A stretch of 42,079 bases of DNA, from positions 1 through 42,079 of the forward strand of contig JBBPZA010000097.1 of assembly GCA_038199375.1 (NCBI GenBank). The letters run 5' to 3'. The stretch's first letter is position 1. Every line of letters begins with the position of its first letter. Origin of the DNA: JBBPZA01 sp038199375 (GTDB lineage: Bacteria; Actinomycetota; Thermoleophilia; Solirubrobacterales; Solirubrobacteraceae). Position numbers and translations under genes: made by a program. The notes below the pieces were generated by a model. The model was not told the origin of the DNA and did no database searches. It saw only the letters and a list, made by a program, of their open reading frames with translations. Shown here one piece after another: positions 1 through 8,072 of this stretch.

Positions 1-384
1 GGAGCGTTGCGACTCGGACTTGAGCACGGCGCCTGGTGTGTCGGCTGCTGCTGGGCACTGATGGCGACGCTGTTCGCACTCGGCGTGATGAGCATCCCGT
101 GGATGGTGTTCATCGCCGCGCTGATCGCGGTGGAGAAGCTTATGCCCTGGAAGCAGCTCGCGAACCGGGGTATCGCGATCCTGCTCGTGATGCTCGGGCT
201 CGCGGTCGCGTTCGTGCCCGGCTCGGTGCCGGGGCTGACGCTTCCCGGGCGGGGCGGGGATGGCATGGACCACGGGCCGGCGATGAGGGACGAGACGAGC
301 ATGGGCGGCGAGGAGAAGAACGGAATGGCTGGGATGGGCGGAAAGGGGCCCGGCGGCGAGGACTCAAAGGACGCGATGCCGTGA
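1..384 (+). CDS. DUF2182 metal-binding membrane protein, C-terminal part
   Basis: This gene runs in from the left edge, so its N-terminus is missing. The visible 127 codons start with a Gly-Leu-x-His-Gly segment followed by a Cys-x-x-Cys-Cys-Trp motif and two hydrophobic helices (about residues 15-40 and 55-75), the end of the DUF2182 family of predicted metal-binding integral membrane proteins. The last 45 residues form a soluble tail rich in Met, Gly, Asp and Lys, with Met-Asp-His and Met-Ala-Gly-Met patterns that could bind copper or a similar soft metal. That role is inference; the family's function is poorly known. The gene stops 11 nt before an IS21-type end and converges with the istB remnant, so its natural downstream neighbour has been displaced. 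Confidence 0.75.
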   Translation, partial: GALRLGLEHGAWCVGCCWALMATLFALGVMSIPWMVFIAALIAVEKLMPWKQLANRGIAILLVMLGLAVAFVPGSVPGLTLPGRGGDGMDHGPAMRDETSMGGEEKNGMAGMGGKGPGGEDSKDAMP

Positions 385-1035
385 GGGGTACGGCGTGTCA
401 AGGACGGCGAGATTTCCCAGTTGTGACGATGGGAATTCCCCACCTTGTGGGCGGCCTGTGAGGGCTGGTCGGAGGGCTGCGATCGTGTCGCGGTGGCGGC
501 GCATGCGGTAGCTGTCGCCGGTGATCGAGAGCACGGTGGCGTGGTGGAGGAGGCGGTCGAGGATCGCGGCGGCGGCGGTGGTGTCTTCGAAGATTGCGCC
601 CCAGTCGGCGATGCCGCGGTTGGTGGTGAGGATGATCGAGCCTTGTTCGTAGCGGCGGCTGATGACCTGGAAGAGGTGGCTGGCGTCTTGGCCGGGCATC
701 GGCAGGTAGCCGAGTTCGTCGACTATGAGGAGCTGCGGCCCGTTCCAGAAGCGCATGGTGGTCTGCCAGCGTCCTTCGATCGCGGCGCGGCTGGTGCGGG
801 CGACGAGGTCGGCGGCGGTGGTGTAGTAGACGCGGTAGCCGGCCTCGAGGGCTTGGTGGCCGAGCGCGACCGCGAGGTGTGTTTTGCCGACGCCGGGCGG
901 CCCGATGAGCAGGACGTTGGCCTGCTCGGCGATGAATCTGAGTGTCGCGAGCTCGTCGATCATGCGGCGGTCCAGGGATGGTTGGGCGTCGCAGTCGAAC
1001 TGGTCGAGGGTCTTGCGGGCGGGCAGCGCGGGCTG
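364..1035 (-). pseudogene. istB: istB, IS21 transposition helper ATPase, N-terminus deleted
   Basis: IstB is the AAA+ ATPase that assists the IS21 transposase IstA in target selection. The remaining protein carries the segment KTLDQFD, then IDELATLRFI, a Walker A motif (GPPGVGKTH), a Walker B (LLIVDELGYL), the sensor-like ILTTNRG, and the C-terminal YRMRRHR region, all typical of the family. The usual first 70-80 residues and start codon are missing: upstream of about 1030 the sequence switches to the GIY-YIG-like gene. At the 3' end the frame reads out of the element through its terminal repeat and stops at 364, overlapping the DUF2182 gene by 21 nt. The protein is unlikely to be functional. 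Confidence 0.8.
396..1035 (-). mobile_element. IS21-family element remnant (istB end only)
   Basis: The plus strand at 396 begins with TGTCAAGGACGG, followed by two related internal repeats, GATTTCCCAG (411-420) and GAATTCCCCA (433-442). These are 22 bp apart, as in the repeated transposase sites at IS21 ends. The istB remnant fills the rest. The other end, istA and the first part of istB are absent: sequence homology to the element stops near 1030, where it joins a GIY-YIG-like gene. The element is therefore a deletion derivative that cannot move by itself. A target duplication cannot be assessed because one end is lost. Confidence 0.75.
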
Positions 1036-1394
1036 CGCGCCCCGAGCCGTGTGCGCATGTACTGATCGACGCGCTGTTGCAGCGACGTGCCAGCGAGCCC
1101 GATGTACACGATGACCTCGTCGGGCAACCAAAAGGCGGCAAGCCGCCTTCGTAGTGCCGCGGCGTCTGGTATCTCATCATCGAGTCGAAGTTCAGGGCGC
1201 GCGTCCAAGAGCTCGTCAAGAGCCGCCTCGCTGATGGGTGCCCGGACGCGCGCGGCATCGGTCAGCTCGACCGCGTTCGTGAGCGCAACCACGTAGACGC
1301 CGGAACGAGGCTCAGGTATGCGCACTCCCCAATGCACCGCACCTCTCGGTACGAGGTCCACTGCAGCGAAGACGTCGGAGACAGTGGTTGGCAT
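1027..1394 (-). pseudogene. GIY-YIG-like nuclease gene, truncated by the IS21 remnant
   Basis: From an ATG at 1394 the frame encodes about 122 residues with a Gly-Val-Tyr strand (residues 32-34) and a VIVYIG strand (95-99) followed by SLQQRVDQY, consistent with a GIY-YIG fold carrying a long insertion of about 60 residues between the two signature strands. After TRLGARSP the reading frame continues in istB sequence, so the C-terminal half, including the expected catalytic Glu and Asn, has been lost. Family assignment rests on the two motifs and the Arg after YIG, so it is moderate. The gene was probably a small nuclease-like protein before a deletion joined it to the IS remnant. Confidence 0.5.
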
Positions 1395-1732
1395 GGCGAG
1401 ATGCTACGCCGCTGACTACGCCTGACACAGCCGATGGGGTTGGAAGCCGGAACTCGTTTGCGGTAGCGCTCCCGCGTGGTTGCGAGCGCGTCCACTTCGA
1501 CCCGCAGGCGCCCCCTCGGGACGATCAGGAAGACTCCGCGTAGCGGGCTGGCTCGCACCCGCTTCGGTCAGCAATTGCGGTAGCCGGGCTCGCCGTACCG
1601 GCGCGCTCGGCGCTCGGCGCCCGTCGGGAGCGAGCGCAGCGAGGAGCCGCTCGGGACGCTCCGATCCGTCCGACAGCGCGAGCGGTGAGGCTACGGGATC
1701 CCGTTGCGGGCGGCCGGCGGGCCGGCTGTTCT
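1395..1732. other. Gene-poor interval
   Basis: Between the GIY-YIG remnant start and the cupin stop no convincing gene is visible. The minus strand at 1440-1545 reads as an Arg/Val-rich peptide without a start or any recognised family, possibly a decayed gene tail. Around 1600-1690 the DNA is rich in GCTCGG and GAGCG elements with short imperfect inverted repeats. Confidence 0.4.
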
Positions 1733-2242
1733 TCAGCTCGCGGGCGCGGCGGCGGGCGCAGCGAACGGTGGCGGTCCGAGTACCTGCATGCCGCCTGAGC
1801 GCTCCGCCGATGCGCGCACCCGGTCGAAGTCGACCGGTCCCTCGGCGTCGGTGTCGTACTCGCCTGCCGGCTCGCTGGCGCCTCGGTAGAACGGCTCCGC
1901 GCTGCCTGGCGTCTGCAGCGTGAGGATGCGCGCCGTCGACGAGGTAACGAGGAACGCGTGCGGAACGCCGCGGGGTGCGACGGCGACCCCGCCCGGGCCG
2001 AGTGGGTGATCGATGCCGTCGATGTGCACGAGCAGCTCGCCCGCCAGGACGTAGAGCGTCTCGTCCTCGCCGGCGTGGGTGTGCAGCGGCGTCGTCTTGC
2101 CATGCGGCATGAGGTCCTCGAAGAGCAGGAACGCGCCGTTCGTTTCCTCAGCGGTCGCCTTCATCGTGATGAGTCCGCCGCCGAGGAAGCGAAGGCGCTC
2201 GCCCTCACCGTCGGCCCGGACAATCGATACGGCTGTGCTCAT
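1733..2242 (-). CDS. Cupin-domain protein
   Basis: A 169-residue single-domain cupin. Motif 1 is PLHTHAGEDETLYVLAGE, matching G(X)5HXH(X)3-4E(X)6G with two His and one Glu as metal ligands; motif 2 is APRGVPHAF with the third His. Such small cupins are metal-binding dioxygenase-like or isomerase-like proteins; the substrate cannot be told from sequence. The start at 2242 is chosen because an AAGGAG ribosome site lies 8 nt upstream, while an upstream ATG at 2287 would run through the operator. The C-terminus is Pro/Ala-rich. The gene is divergent from a TetR regulator and shares its tandem operators, so it is probably the regulator's target. Confidence 0.85.
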   Translation of the reverse strand: MSTAVSIVRADGEGERLRFLGGGLITMKATAEETNGAFLLFEDLMPHGKTTPLHTHAGEDETLYVLAGELLVHIDGIDHPLGPGGVAVAPRGVPHAFLVTSSTARILTLQTPGSAEPFYRGASEPAGEYDTDAEGPVDFDRVRASAERSGGMQVLGPPPFAAPAAAPAS

Positions 2243-2275
2243 GGCGTTCGCTCCTTGGTGTGTGTCGCGTCGATC

Positions 2276-2314
2276 ATGGTACGACATGTACCATTATGGG
2301 AATGACCGTACCAT
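2276..2314. promoter_or_regulatory. Two tandem TetR-type operators between cupin and tetR
   Basis: Site 1 (2276-2294) is a perfect inverted repeat, ATGGTAC-N5-GTACCAT. Site 2 (2296-2314) is ATGGGAA-N5-GTACCAT with the same geometry, offset by exactly 20 bp, about two helical turns. Site 2 spans the tetR start codon. The arrangement fits cooperative binding by the adjacent TetR protein and control of both divergent genes; that is inference from position and symmetry. Confidence 0.7.
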
Positions 2315-2907
2315 ACGAGCGGACCGGCCGGGTCAACCAGAAGGCCCGCACACGCGATGCCCTGATCATGGCGACGCGCGAGATCCTGGCCGAGGGTGTC
2401 AGTCCGACGATGGAGGGCGCGGCCACACGCGCCTTGATCTCGCGCACGACCGCGTACCGCTACTTCCCGAGCCTGCGGTCTCTGCTGATCGCGGCCTATC
2501 CGCACATCGATCAACCGTCGCTGCTCGGCACCGATCCACCGGCCGAGCCGGCTGCGCGCTTGGCCGTCGTGGTCGACAACCACATGCGCCGCATCCTCAA
2601 CTACGAGGCCGAGCAGCGCACCGTCCTGCGGCTCTCGCTGGAGACCCGCGAAGACAACCCGCTCGGACTTCCGATGCATCGCGGGATGCGGATCGGCTGG
2701 ATCGCGGACGCCCTCGCACCGCTGCGCGGCCACCTACCGGACGACGAGCTCGAGCGGCTGGTCCACGGCATCGGCGCGACCATCGGCATCGAGGCGTTCG
2801 TCTGGCTGACGGACATCGCGAAGCGCCCACGCGAGGACGCGGTCGCGATCATGCGATCCAACGCGCTGGCCCTCCTACGGGCGGCGCTCTCAAGCCACGC
2901 CGACTAA
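2302..2907 (+). CDS. TetR family transcriptional regulator
   Basis: A 201-residue TetR-like repressor. The N-terminal DNA-binding domain (about residues 10-60) shows the typical pattern NQKARTRDALIMATREIL, a short turn, then ALISRTTAYRYFPSLRSLL with the recognition helix around TTAYRYF. The remainder is an all-helical ligand and dimer domain without an identifiable ligand. The ATG at 2302 keeps the usual short N-terminus; an ATG at 2296 is also possible. The start codon lies inside the second of two tandem palindromes, implying autorepression. It is divergent from the cupin gene at 2242, which is its likely target. Confidence 0.85.
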   Translation: MTVPYERTGRVNQKARTRDALIMATREILAEGVSPTMEGAATRALISRTTAYRYFPSLRSLLIAAYPHIDQPSLLGTDPPAEPAARLAVVVDNHMRRILNYEAEQRTVLRLSLETREDNPLGLPMHRGMRIGWIADALAPLRGHLPDDELERLVHGIGATIGIEAFVWLTDIAKRPREDAVAIMRSNALALLRAALSSHAD

Positions 2908-2972
2908 CGGCGAAGCCCCTTGCGCTCTCGCTGTCGCGACGGATGCGGGCGCCCTCAGCGACGCCTGACAGG

Positions 2973-3045
2973 CTCTCGCAAGGGACGAGAAGTAGGAGCG
3001 AAGCCGACCTCGAGCGAGCCGCTCGCTCCTCGTCCCCTGCGAGAG
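2973..3045. repeat. Long imperfect hairpin after tetR
   Basis: The arms CTCTCGCAAGGGACGAG (2973-2989) and CTCGTCCCCTGCGAGAG (3029-3045) pair over 17 positions with one A/C mismatch. Inside them, AGGAGCGA can also pair with CGCTCCT. The whole forms a 73-nt cruciform or RNA hairpin. It has no U-tract, so it may be a non-canonical terminator between tetR and the convergent protease gene, or a dispersed palindromic element. Confidence 0.6.
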
Positions 3046-3230
3046 TGTGCGGTACGCGAGCGAATACGGCCTGCTTGCCTCGAGCAGCGGCGCTGAGTTG
3101 CGCGAGGTTCGCGGAACTCGCTGGTGCACCGTTCGAACGTTGGCCGGGTAGGGCGTCGTTCGTCGGGGTCGGCGGCGGCGAGCGCCTCGGATTGCGCCTC
3201 TAGCGGACAGGACGGGCGCGCGGGGGCGGC

Positions 3231-4520
3231 CTAGCGGCTGAGCCGCACTCGGCGGACGACGCGGGTGCGCCGGCCGTCGCCGTCGCGGGCAGTCAGGTTG
3301 AGCACCGCAGAGCCTGCCCGCAGGCCGCGTCCTACTCGCAACCTGATCCGGCCTACCTTGACGAGCTTACTCAGGCGTCCCTGCGCGACGGTGCGGGAGC
3401 GCTGGGTCAAGCTAGCGCGCACGCCGCGAACGGGCTCGGTCGTCTCTAGGACCACGCTGAGGCGCCTGGCGCGCCGCGCGCGAGCGGCCGAGCCGAGCCG
3501 GCGCGACACTGTGAGCCGGGTGACGGGCCGGGCGCCCTCCGGGGCCGCGCCCGGGCGGTCCTCGTCTGCACCGACCTGGCCCCCGGCTACCGGGCTGCTC
3601 GTCTGCCCGCCTCCACCGGCCGGCGCGCCCGTCTGACCACCTCCACCACCGGGAGCCCCCGTCTGCCCACCGCCGGAGGAGCCGCCGCTGCCCGTGCCGG
3701 TGCCCCCGCCCGGCGGCGCGGGACCGGCCGAGGAGAGCTCGCTGAGCCTCGCCTCGACCCAGGGCCGCAGCGTTGAGCCGGCAACCTCTGAGTAGACGCC
3801 GTACTGGGTCGGAAAGGCACAGCCGACGCCGAAGGAGACCGCCCCCACCAGGACGAACTTACCGGCGGCGTCGGGCACCATCAGCGGACCGCCGGAATCG
3901 CCCTGGCAAGTATCCGCCCCGCCCTGGTCATAGCCGGCGCAGATCATCGTCGCCGGGTCAAAGGAGGCGGTTACGGTGTAGTTGCGCGCACACTCGCTGT
4001 CCTCGCGTACCGGCACCTCCGCCTCGCGCAGGTTGCGCTGAGCGGATCCTTGGAAAAACGTCGCGCCCCACCCGACGATGGTGGCGATGTCACCGGGATC
4101 AAAGCGGTCCTTGTCGCCCTCGTCGGCGATCCGGATAGGCGAGCCCAAGACCGCCTCACGCGAGAGCTTTAGCAGCGCCACGTCAGAGCCGCCATCGCCC
4201 GTGTCGTACTGCGGGTGCTCGACCACCTTGACCGACTCGATGCGTTCCCCGCCCTGCTCGCGGTCAGTGGTTCCGAGCAGAACGCGAAAGCGCTCCGGCG
4301 TCCCCTCGCTGCCATCGATGCAGTGCGCCGCGGTGAGCACCACCTCCGGGCGCACAAGGCTCGCGCCGCAGATGAACCTCCAGCTGCCGTTCTCACCGCG
4401 AAACTCGAGCGCCGCCATGTGCGGCCAGCTGCGCGCGGTCTGGCTGCCCCCGACGATCGCCCCGGCAGACGGAGACAAGGCAAACACGGCCAATAGCGTG
4501 CCCAAGGCGAGGCGGCGCAT
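3231..4520 (-). CDS. Secreted trypsin-like serine protease with glycine-rich linker
   Basis: A 429-residue S1-family (chymotrypsin fold) protease counted from the ATG at 4520; an ATG three codons upstream (4529) is also possible. The signal peptide ends in SAGA directly before IVGG (residues 22-25), the mature N-terminus of active trypsins. The triad is His66 (LTAAHC), Asp113 (SDVALL) and Ser209 (GDSGGP). Asp203, six residues before the Ser, fits the S1 pocket of trypsins that cut after Lys/Arg. Cysteines are placed for several disulfides. Residues from about 265 form a Gly/Pro/Gln-rich linker with QTGAP repeats, followed by an Arg-rich beta-type C-terminal domain of about 95 residues, perhaps for cell-wall attachment. 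It acts outside the membrane; the substrate is unknown. Confidence 0.9.
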   Translation of the reverse strand: MRRLALGTLLAVFALSPSAGAIVGGSQTARSWPHMAALEFRGENGSWRFICGASLVRPEVVLTAAHCIDGSEGTPERFRVLLGTTDREQGGERIESVKVVEHPQYDTGDGGSDVALLKLSREAVLGSPIRIADEGDKDRFDPGDIATIVGWGATFFQGSAQRNLREAEVPVREDSECARNYTVTASFDPATMICAGYDQGGADTCQGDSGGPLMVPDAAGKFVLVGAVSFGVGCAFPTQYGVYSEVAGSTLRPWVEARLSELSSAGPAPPGGGTGTGSGGSSGGGQTGAPGGGGGQTGAPAGGGGQTSSPVAGGQVGADEDRPGAAPEGARPVTRLTVSRRLGSAARARRARRLSVVLETTEPVRGVRASLTQRSRTVAQGRLSKLVKVGRIRLRVGRGLRAGSAVLNLTARDGDGRRTRVVRRVRLSR

Positions 4521-4664
4521 CCCCCACATTGTGCCCACCAGACCTTCCCGCCAACACCCGGGTGGCACTCATTCGGGGATTCCCGCGAGGCAGCGCAACC
4601 CACGACTCCAGGATGCCGACCGCCGACGCGGGCAGGGATGGGCGAGTGGCCCGTTTTCCCTGGT

Positions 4665-4859
4665 CTATCGCGCGCTCCCGGTCGGCTCCTGTCGCATGAC
4701 GCCGCGCCTCTCGGGCCAGCTGCGTACGGACAGTTGCGCCGCGCTAAAAAAATTTAGACAGATGACGCTTGCCCGTTCCCGCGAGATGAACAGCGGTTCG
4801 GCGATGTGGGGATTGGTAAGCCCGCCGACCATAAGGGCGGCAACGACCGCCTCGCCGGC
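4665..4859 (-). pseudogene. Decayed LuxR-type helix-turn-helix remnant
   Basis: On the minus strand an open frame reads VVAALMVGGLTNPHIAEPL and then FISRER. It aligns with the C-terminal HTH of the neighbouring full-length regulator (VAALVADGLTNPEIAECLFIS), sharing the VAAL, GLTNP, IAE and LFIS blocks. The recognition helix that should follow (TVKTHLSHIF) is replaced by unrelated residues, and no start or upstream ATPase/TPR domains exist. It is best read as the tail of a lost LuxR regulator. The rest of the 4521-4664 interval holds nothing I recognise. Confidence 0.6.
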
Positions 4860-5186
4860 GGCCCGGGCAAAAGCGCCTCGCGGGCGGCCCGGGCGACGAC
4901 ACCCGCCGCTGCGACCGGGTGCGGCGGCGCTCGAGATAGCACCGCTGGCGTGGTTATCGGTGGTCGCGAGCAGGCCGGTGACATTCCCTTGCAGGGGGCG
5001 AGGTCATGGCCCGATGCGCGCGGCGCTCTATGCCGTGGCCACTTATGTGTCGAAGCGGGTTGGGCTAGCCTGCTGAGGGTGATTGATCGGCTATGGCCGC
5101 GGGGGCGGCGGGGCGCTCACGGCGCGGGTGGCGCTGATCGGTTTGCGCCGGTGCCCGCCATCGGTTAGGGCCAGGAGAGCGGGCTG
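4860..5186. other. Upstream region of the large LuxR regulator
   Basis: No gene is visible here. The sequence is GC-rich, with the leader of the following gene at its end: AGGAG at 5171-5175, 11 nt before the ATG. A possible -10 (TAGCCT) lies near 5070. Short inverted repeats of GCCGGC type occur near 4850-4930. Confidence 0.4.
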
Positions 5187-8072
5187 ATGTCCTCGCCCAA
5201 AGCCCGCAGTGGGCGTCCTTCGACTGCCATCAGGTCGCCGGCGAGGCGCTCGGGGTCTGAGCACGGGGGTTCCTCGCCCTCCTCTGGCCATAAGACGCGG
5301 GAGACGGTCGGCGGCCTCTTCGGCCGAGAGGAGGAGATAGCGGAGCTGGTCGGTCTGCTCGAGCGAGCTCGCCTGGTGACGCTGACCGGCGCGCCGGGGA
5401 TTGGCAAGACGCGGCTTGCCCACGAGGTGGCCGGCCGTTACGGGGGTGATGCGCGGGTGGTCGAGCTCGCCCCGGTTATCGAAGGCGCGCTTGTCGCTGG
5501 TGTGCTCGCGTCGGCCCTCTCGATTCCCGAGACCTCTGGCCAGAGCATCACCGACACACTGCTGTCCCGCCTTCGCGAGCGGCAGATGTTGGTCGTGCTT
5601 GACAACTGCGAGCATCTGCTCGGCGCCTGCGCAGAGCTGGTCGACGCGCTGCTCGCCGGGTGTCCCGACCTACGCATCATGGCGACCAGCCGCGAGCCGC
5701 TCGGGCTTGCCGCCGAACGCGTCTGGCCGGTGGCGCCGCTGCCGGTGCCCGAGCCCGCCCAGTCCTCCCCCGAGGCGATGGCGGGCTACGCGGCGGTGGG
5801 TCTGTTTGTCGAGCGCGCCGCCGCTGTGCAGCCCGGCTTTGCCATCAACGCCTACGTCGCCCCCGCGGTCGGCGAGATCTGCCGGCGCCTAGACGGAATT
5901 CCGCTCGCGATCGAGCTGGCCGCCGCCAGGGCCGAGTCGCTTACCCCCCAGGAGATCGCCCGACGCCTCGAGGATCGCTTCGGACTGCTGACAGTAGGTG
6001 ATCCCGATGTGGTCCCCCGCCATCAGACCCTCCAGGCGGCGCTTGACTGGAGCCACGAGTTGCTCTCCGGACCAGAGCGGTCGCTGCTGCGTCGGCTGTC
6101 GGTGTTCGTCGGCGGCTTCGGAGTGGAGGCCGCCGAGGCCGTCTGCGCGGGTGGGGAAGTCGAGGCGGGCGACGTCGTCGATCTCCTCGCCCGCATCGTT
6201 GCAAAGTCGCTCGTCGTCGTCGAGACCGATTCGCCACGCGACATCCGCTACCGGCTGCTCGAGACGATCCGCGCCTACGGCGGCGAGCGGCTCGAGGAGG
6301 CCGGTGAGACCGCCGAACTGCGCCGGTCACACGCCCGCTTCTACCTCGGCCTGGCAGAGCGGGCAGAGCCCGAGCTCACCGGTCCGGGCCAGCAGGACTG
6401 GCTCGCGCGCCTCGCAGCAGAGCGCGCCGACCTGCGCTCCGCGATCGAGTGGTCGCTCTCCCACGGACAAGCGGAGTTGGCGCTACGCCTAGCCGGTGCG
6501 CTGGTGCTCTTCTGGCGAGTGCACTGCCACTTCAGCGAGGGACGCGAACTGCTCGACGCGGCCCTCTCCGCAAGCGATGGGGCGGCACCCACGTCGCATG
6601 CCAAGGCGCTGTGGGGCGCGGGCTTTATGGCCCTGATGGTCGGCGATACCGACGCCGCCCTTCCGTTGGTTGAGGAGAGCCTGTCGCGCTTTCGCGAGCT
6701 CGGCGACCGGCAGGGCTTGGCCCGAGCGCTGCTGATCCTCGGCAGTTGTCGCCAGTACCGTGACCACGCGTGGGCGTTGTCGCTCTTTGAAGAGAGCGCC
6801 ACGCTCGCGAGGGAGGCGGACGATTCGTGGTGTCTGGCCCATGCCCTCGCCCTCGCGGGATTTGTTTGCCGCAACCGCAAGGAGCTGCCCGCCGCCCGTG
6901 CGCTATTTGAGGAATGCCTGCTGGTGGCCCGGGAGGCCGAAGACAAACAAGGTCTGCGTTTCGGGCTTATGGGAATGGGCTCGGTCATCTACCTCCGCGA
7001 CGACCTCGGCCAGGAAGACTTGCGGTTGGCTGAGTTGCTCTTCAAGGAGGCCGTGACTGTCACCGGCGAGCTCGGCGAGGACTACAGTAAAGCGCTCGCC
7101 CTCCAGTACCTTGGGCGTCTGGCGCTCATACGGGGCGAATTCGGTGCGGCCCGCGAGCTGCTCGACGAGGCGCTGGGCCTGATGCGGGAGGTCGGTAGCT
7201 CCTTCGACCTTCCCAGCCCGCTCTCGCTTCGCGCGATGGTGGCCCACGCCGAGGGCGACCGCCTGCGCGCCCGCCTGCTCCTCGAGGAAGCCCTGGCGTT
7301 GGCCCGCTCTGGCATCGGCTCGCTCATCCCTGCCTTGCGAGGGCTCGGCGAGCTGGCCGCCGAGGAGCGCGATGTAAGCGCGGCACGGCGCCTCTTTGAT
7401 GAGACCCTGCAACTCGCTCGCCAGCGCGGCGATAAGACGAACACCGCGCAGGCGCTGCGCAGCCTGGGCCAGGTGGCGCGGACCGAGGGCGAGGCCAAGC
7501 AAGCGGCGGTGCTCTACAACCAGGCCCTCCAGCTCGAGCGCGAGATCGGTAGCGCGTCCGGGATCGCCGTCTCCCTCGAGGCGGTCGCCGGGTTGACCGC
7601 CGAGAGCGGCCGCTACGAGCAGGCCGCCCAACTCTTCGGGGCGGTGAAGGCCTACCGCGACCGACACGGCTATATCCGCGCCCCCTGGGGAGCCTCCCGC
7701 TACGAGGCCGACCTCGCGCTCGTCCGCGACGGGCTCTGCGCCGAGGAGCTGCAAGCCGCCATAGCGAAGGGAGCGGAACTATCGCTTGAGGAAGCAGCGT
7801 CCCACCCCTCGCAAGGCGGGGGACCGGTGCGATGGCCGGCGAGCGGCTGGTCGAGCCTGACCGACAGGGAGCGTCAGGTGGCCGCCCTGGTGGCCGACGG
7901 CCTGACCAATCCCGAGATCGCCGAGTGCCTTTTTATCTCGTTGCCAACGGTCAAGACCCACCTGTCTCACATCTTCCGCAAGCTCGGCGTAGCGCGACGC
8001 AGGGAGCTGGCCCGAGAGGTCCGCCGCCGCGGCGAGCAGGCGTGGGGACGGGCCGCTGGACAACGCCAATAG
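5187..8072 (+). CDS. ATPase-TPR-LuxR family transcriptional regulator
   Basis: A 961-residue regulator built like STAND ATPases. An NB-ARC-type domain has Walker A GAPGIGKT (68-75) and Walker B LVVLDNCEHL (138-147), then the sensor segment MATSREPLG and a GIPLAIELAAAR helix. A long series of TPR-like helices (about 400-800) contains repeated ALxxLGxL and AAxLFEExL patterns. The C-terminal LuxR/GerE HTH starts near 891 (LTDREREV-like segment, then TNPEIAECLFISLPTVKTHL). Such proteins couple ligand or protein sensing and ATP binding to transcription activation. The first 40 residues are low-complexity and the start could lie further downstream. Two secreted propeller genes follow on the same strand and are its most likely local targets, by position only. 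Confidence 0.9.
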   Translation: MSSPKARSGRPSTAIRSPARRSGSEHGGSSPSSGHKTRETVGGLFGREEEIAELVGLLERARLVTLTGAPGIGKTRLAHEVAGRYGGDARVVELAPVIEGALVAGVLASALSIPETSGQSITDTLLSRLRERQMLVVLDNCEHLLGACAELVDALLAGCPDLRIMATSREPLGLAAERVWPVAPLPVPEPAQSSPEAMAGYAAVGLFVERAAAVQPGFAINAYVAPAVGEICRRLDGIPLAIELAAARAESLTPQEIARRLEDRFGLLTVGDPDVVPRHQTLQAALDWSHELLSGPERSLLRRLSVFVGGFGVEAAEAVCAGGEVEAGDVVDLLARIVAKSLVVVETDSPRDIRYRLLETIRAYGGERLEEAGETAELRRSHARFYLGLAERAEPELTGPGQQDWLARLAAERADLRSAIEWSLSHGQAELALRLAGALVLFWRVHCHFSEGRELLDAALSASDGAAPTSHAKALWGAGFMALMVGDTDAALPLVEESLSRFRELGDRQGLARALLILGSCRQYRDHAWALSLFEESATLAREADDSWCLAHALALAGFVCRNRKELPAARALFEECLLVAREAEDKQGLRFGLMGMGSVIYLRDDLGQEDLRLAELLFKEAVTVTGELGEDYSKALALQYLGRLALIRGEFGAARELLDEALGLMREVGSSFDLPSPLSLRAMVAHAEGDRLRARLLLEEALALARSGIGSLIPALRGLGELAAEERDVSAARRLFDETLQLARQRGDKTNTAQALRSLGQVARTEGEAKQAAVLYNQALQLEREIGSASGIAVSLEAVAGLTAESGRYEQAAQLFGAVKAYRDRHGYIRAPWGASRYEADLALVRDGLCAEELQAAIAKGAELSLEEAASHPSQGGGPVRWPASGWSSLTDRERQVAALVADGLTNPEIAECLFISLPTVKTHLSHIFRKLGVARRRELAREVRRRGEQAWGRAAGQRQ

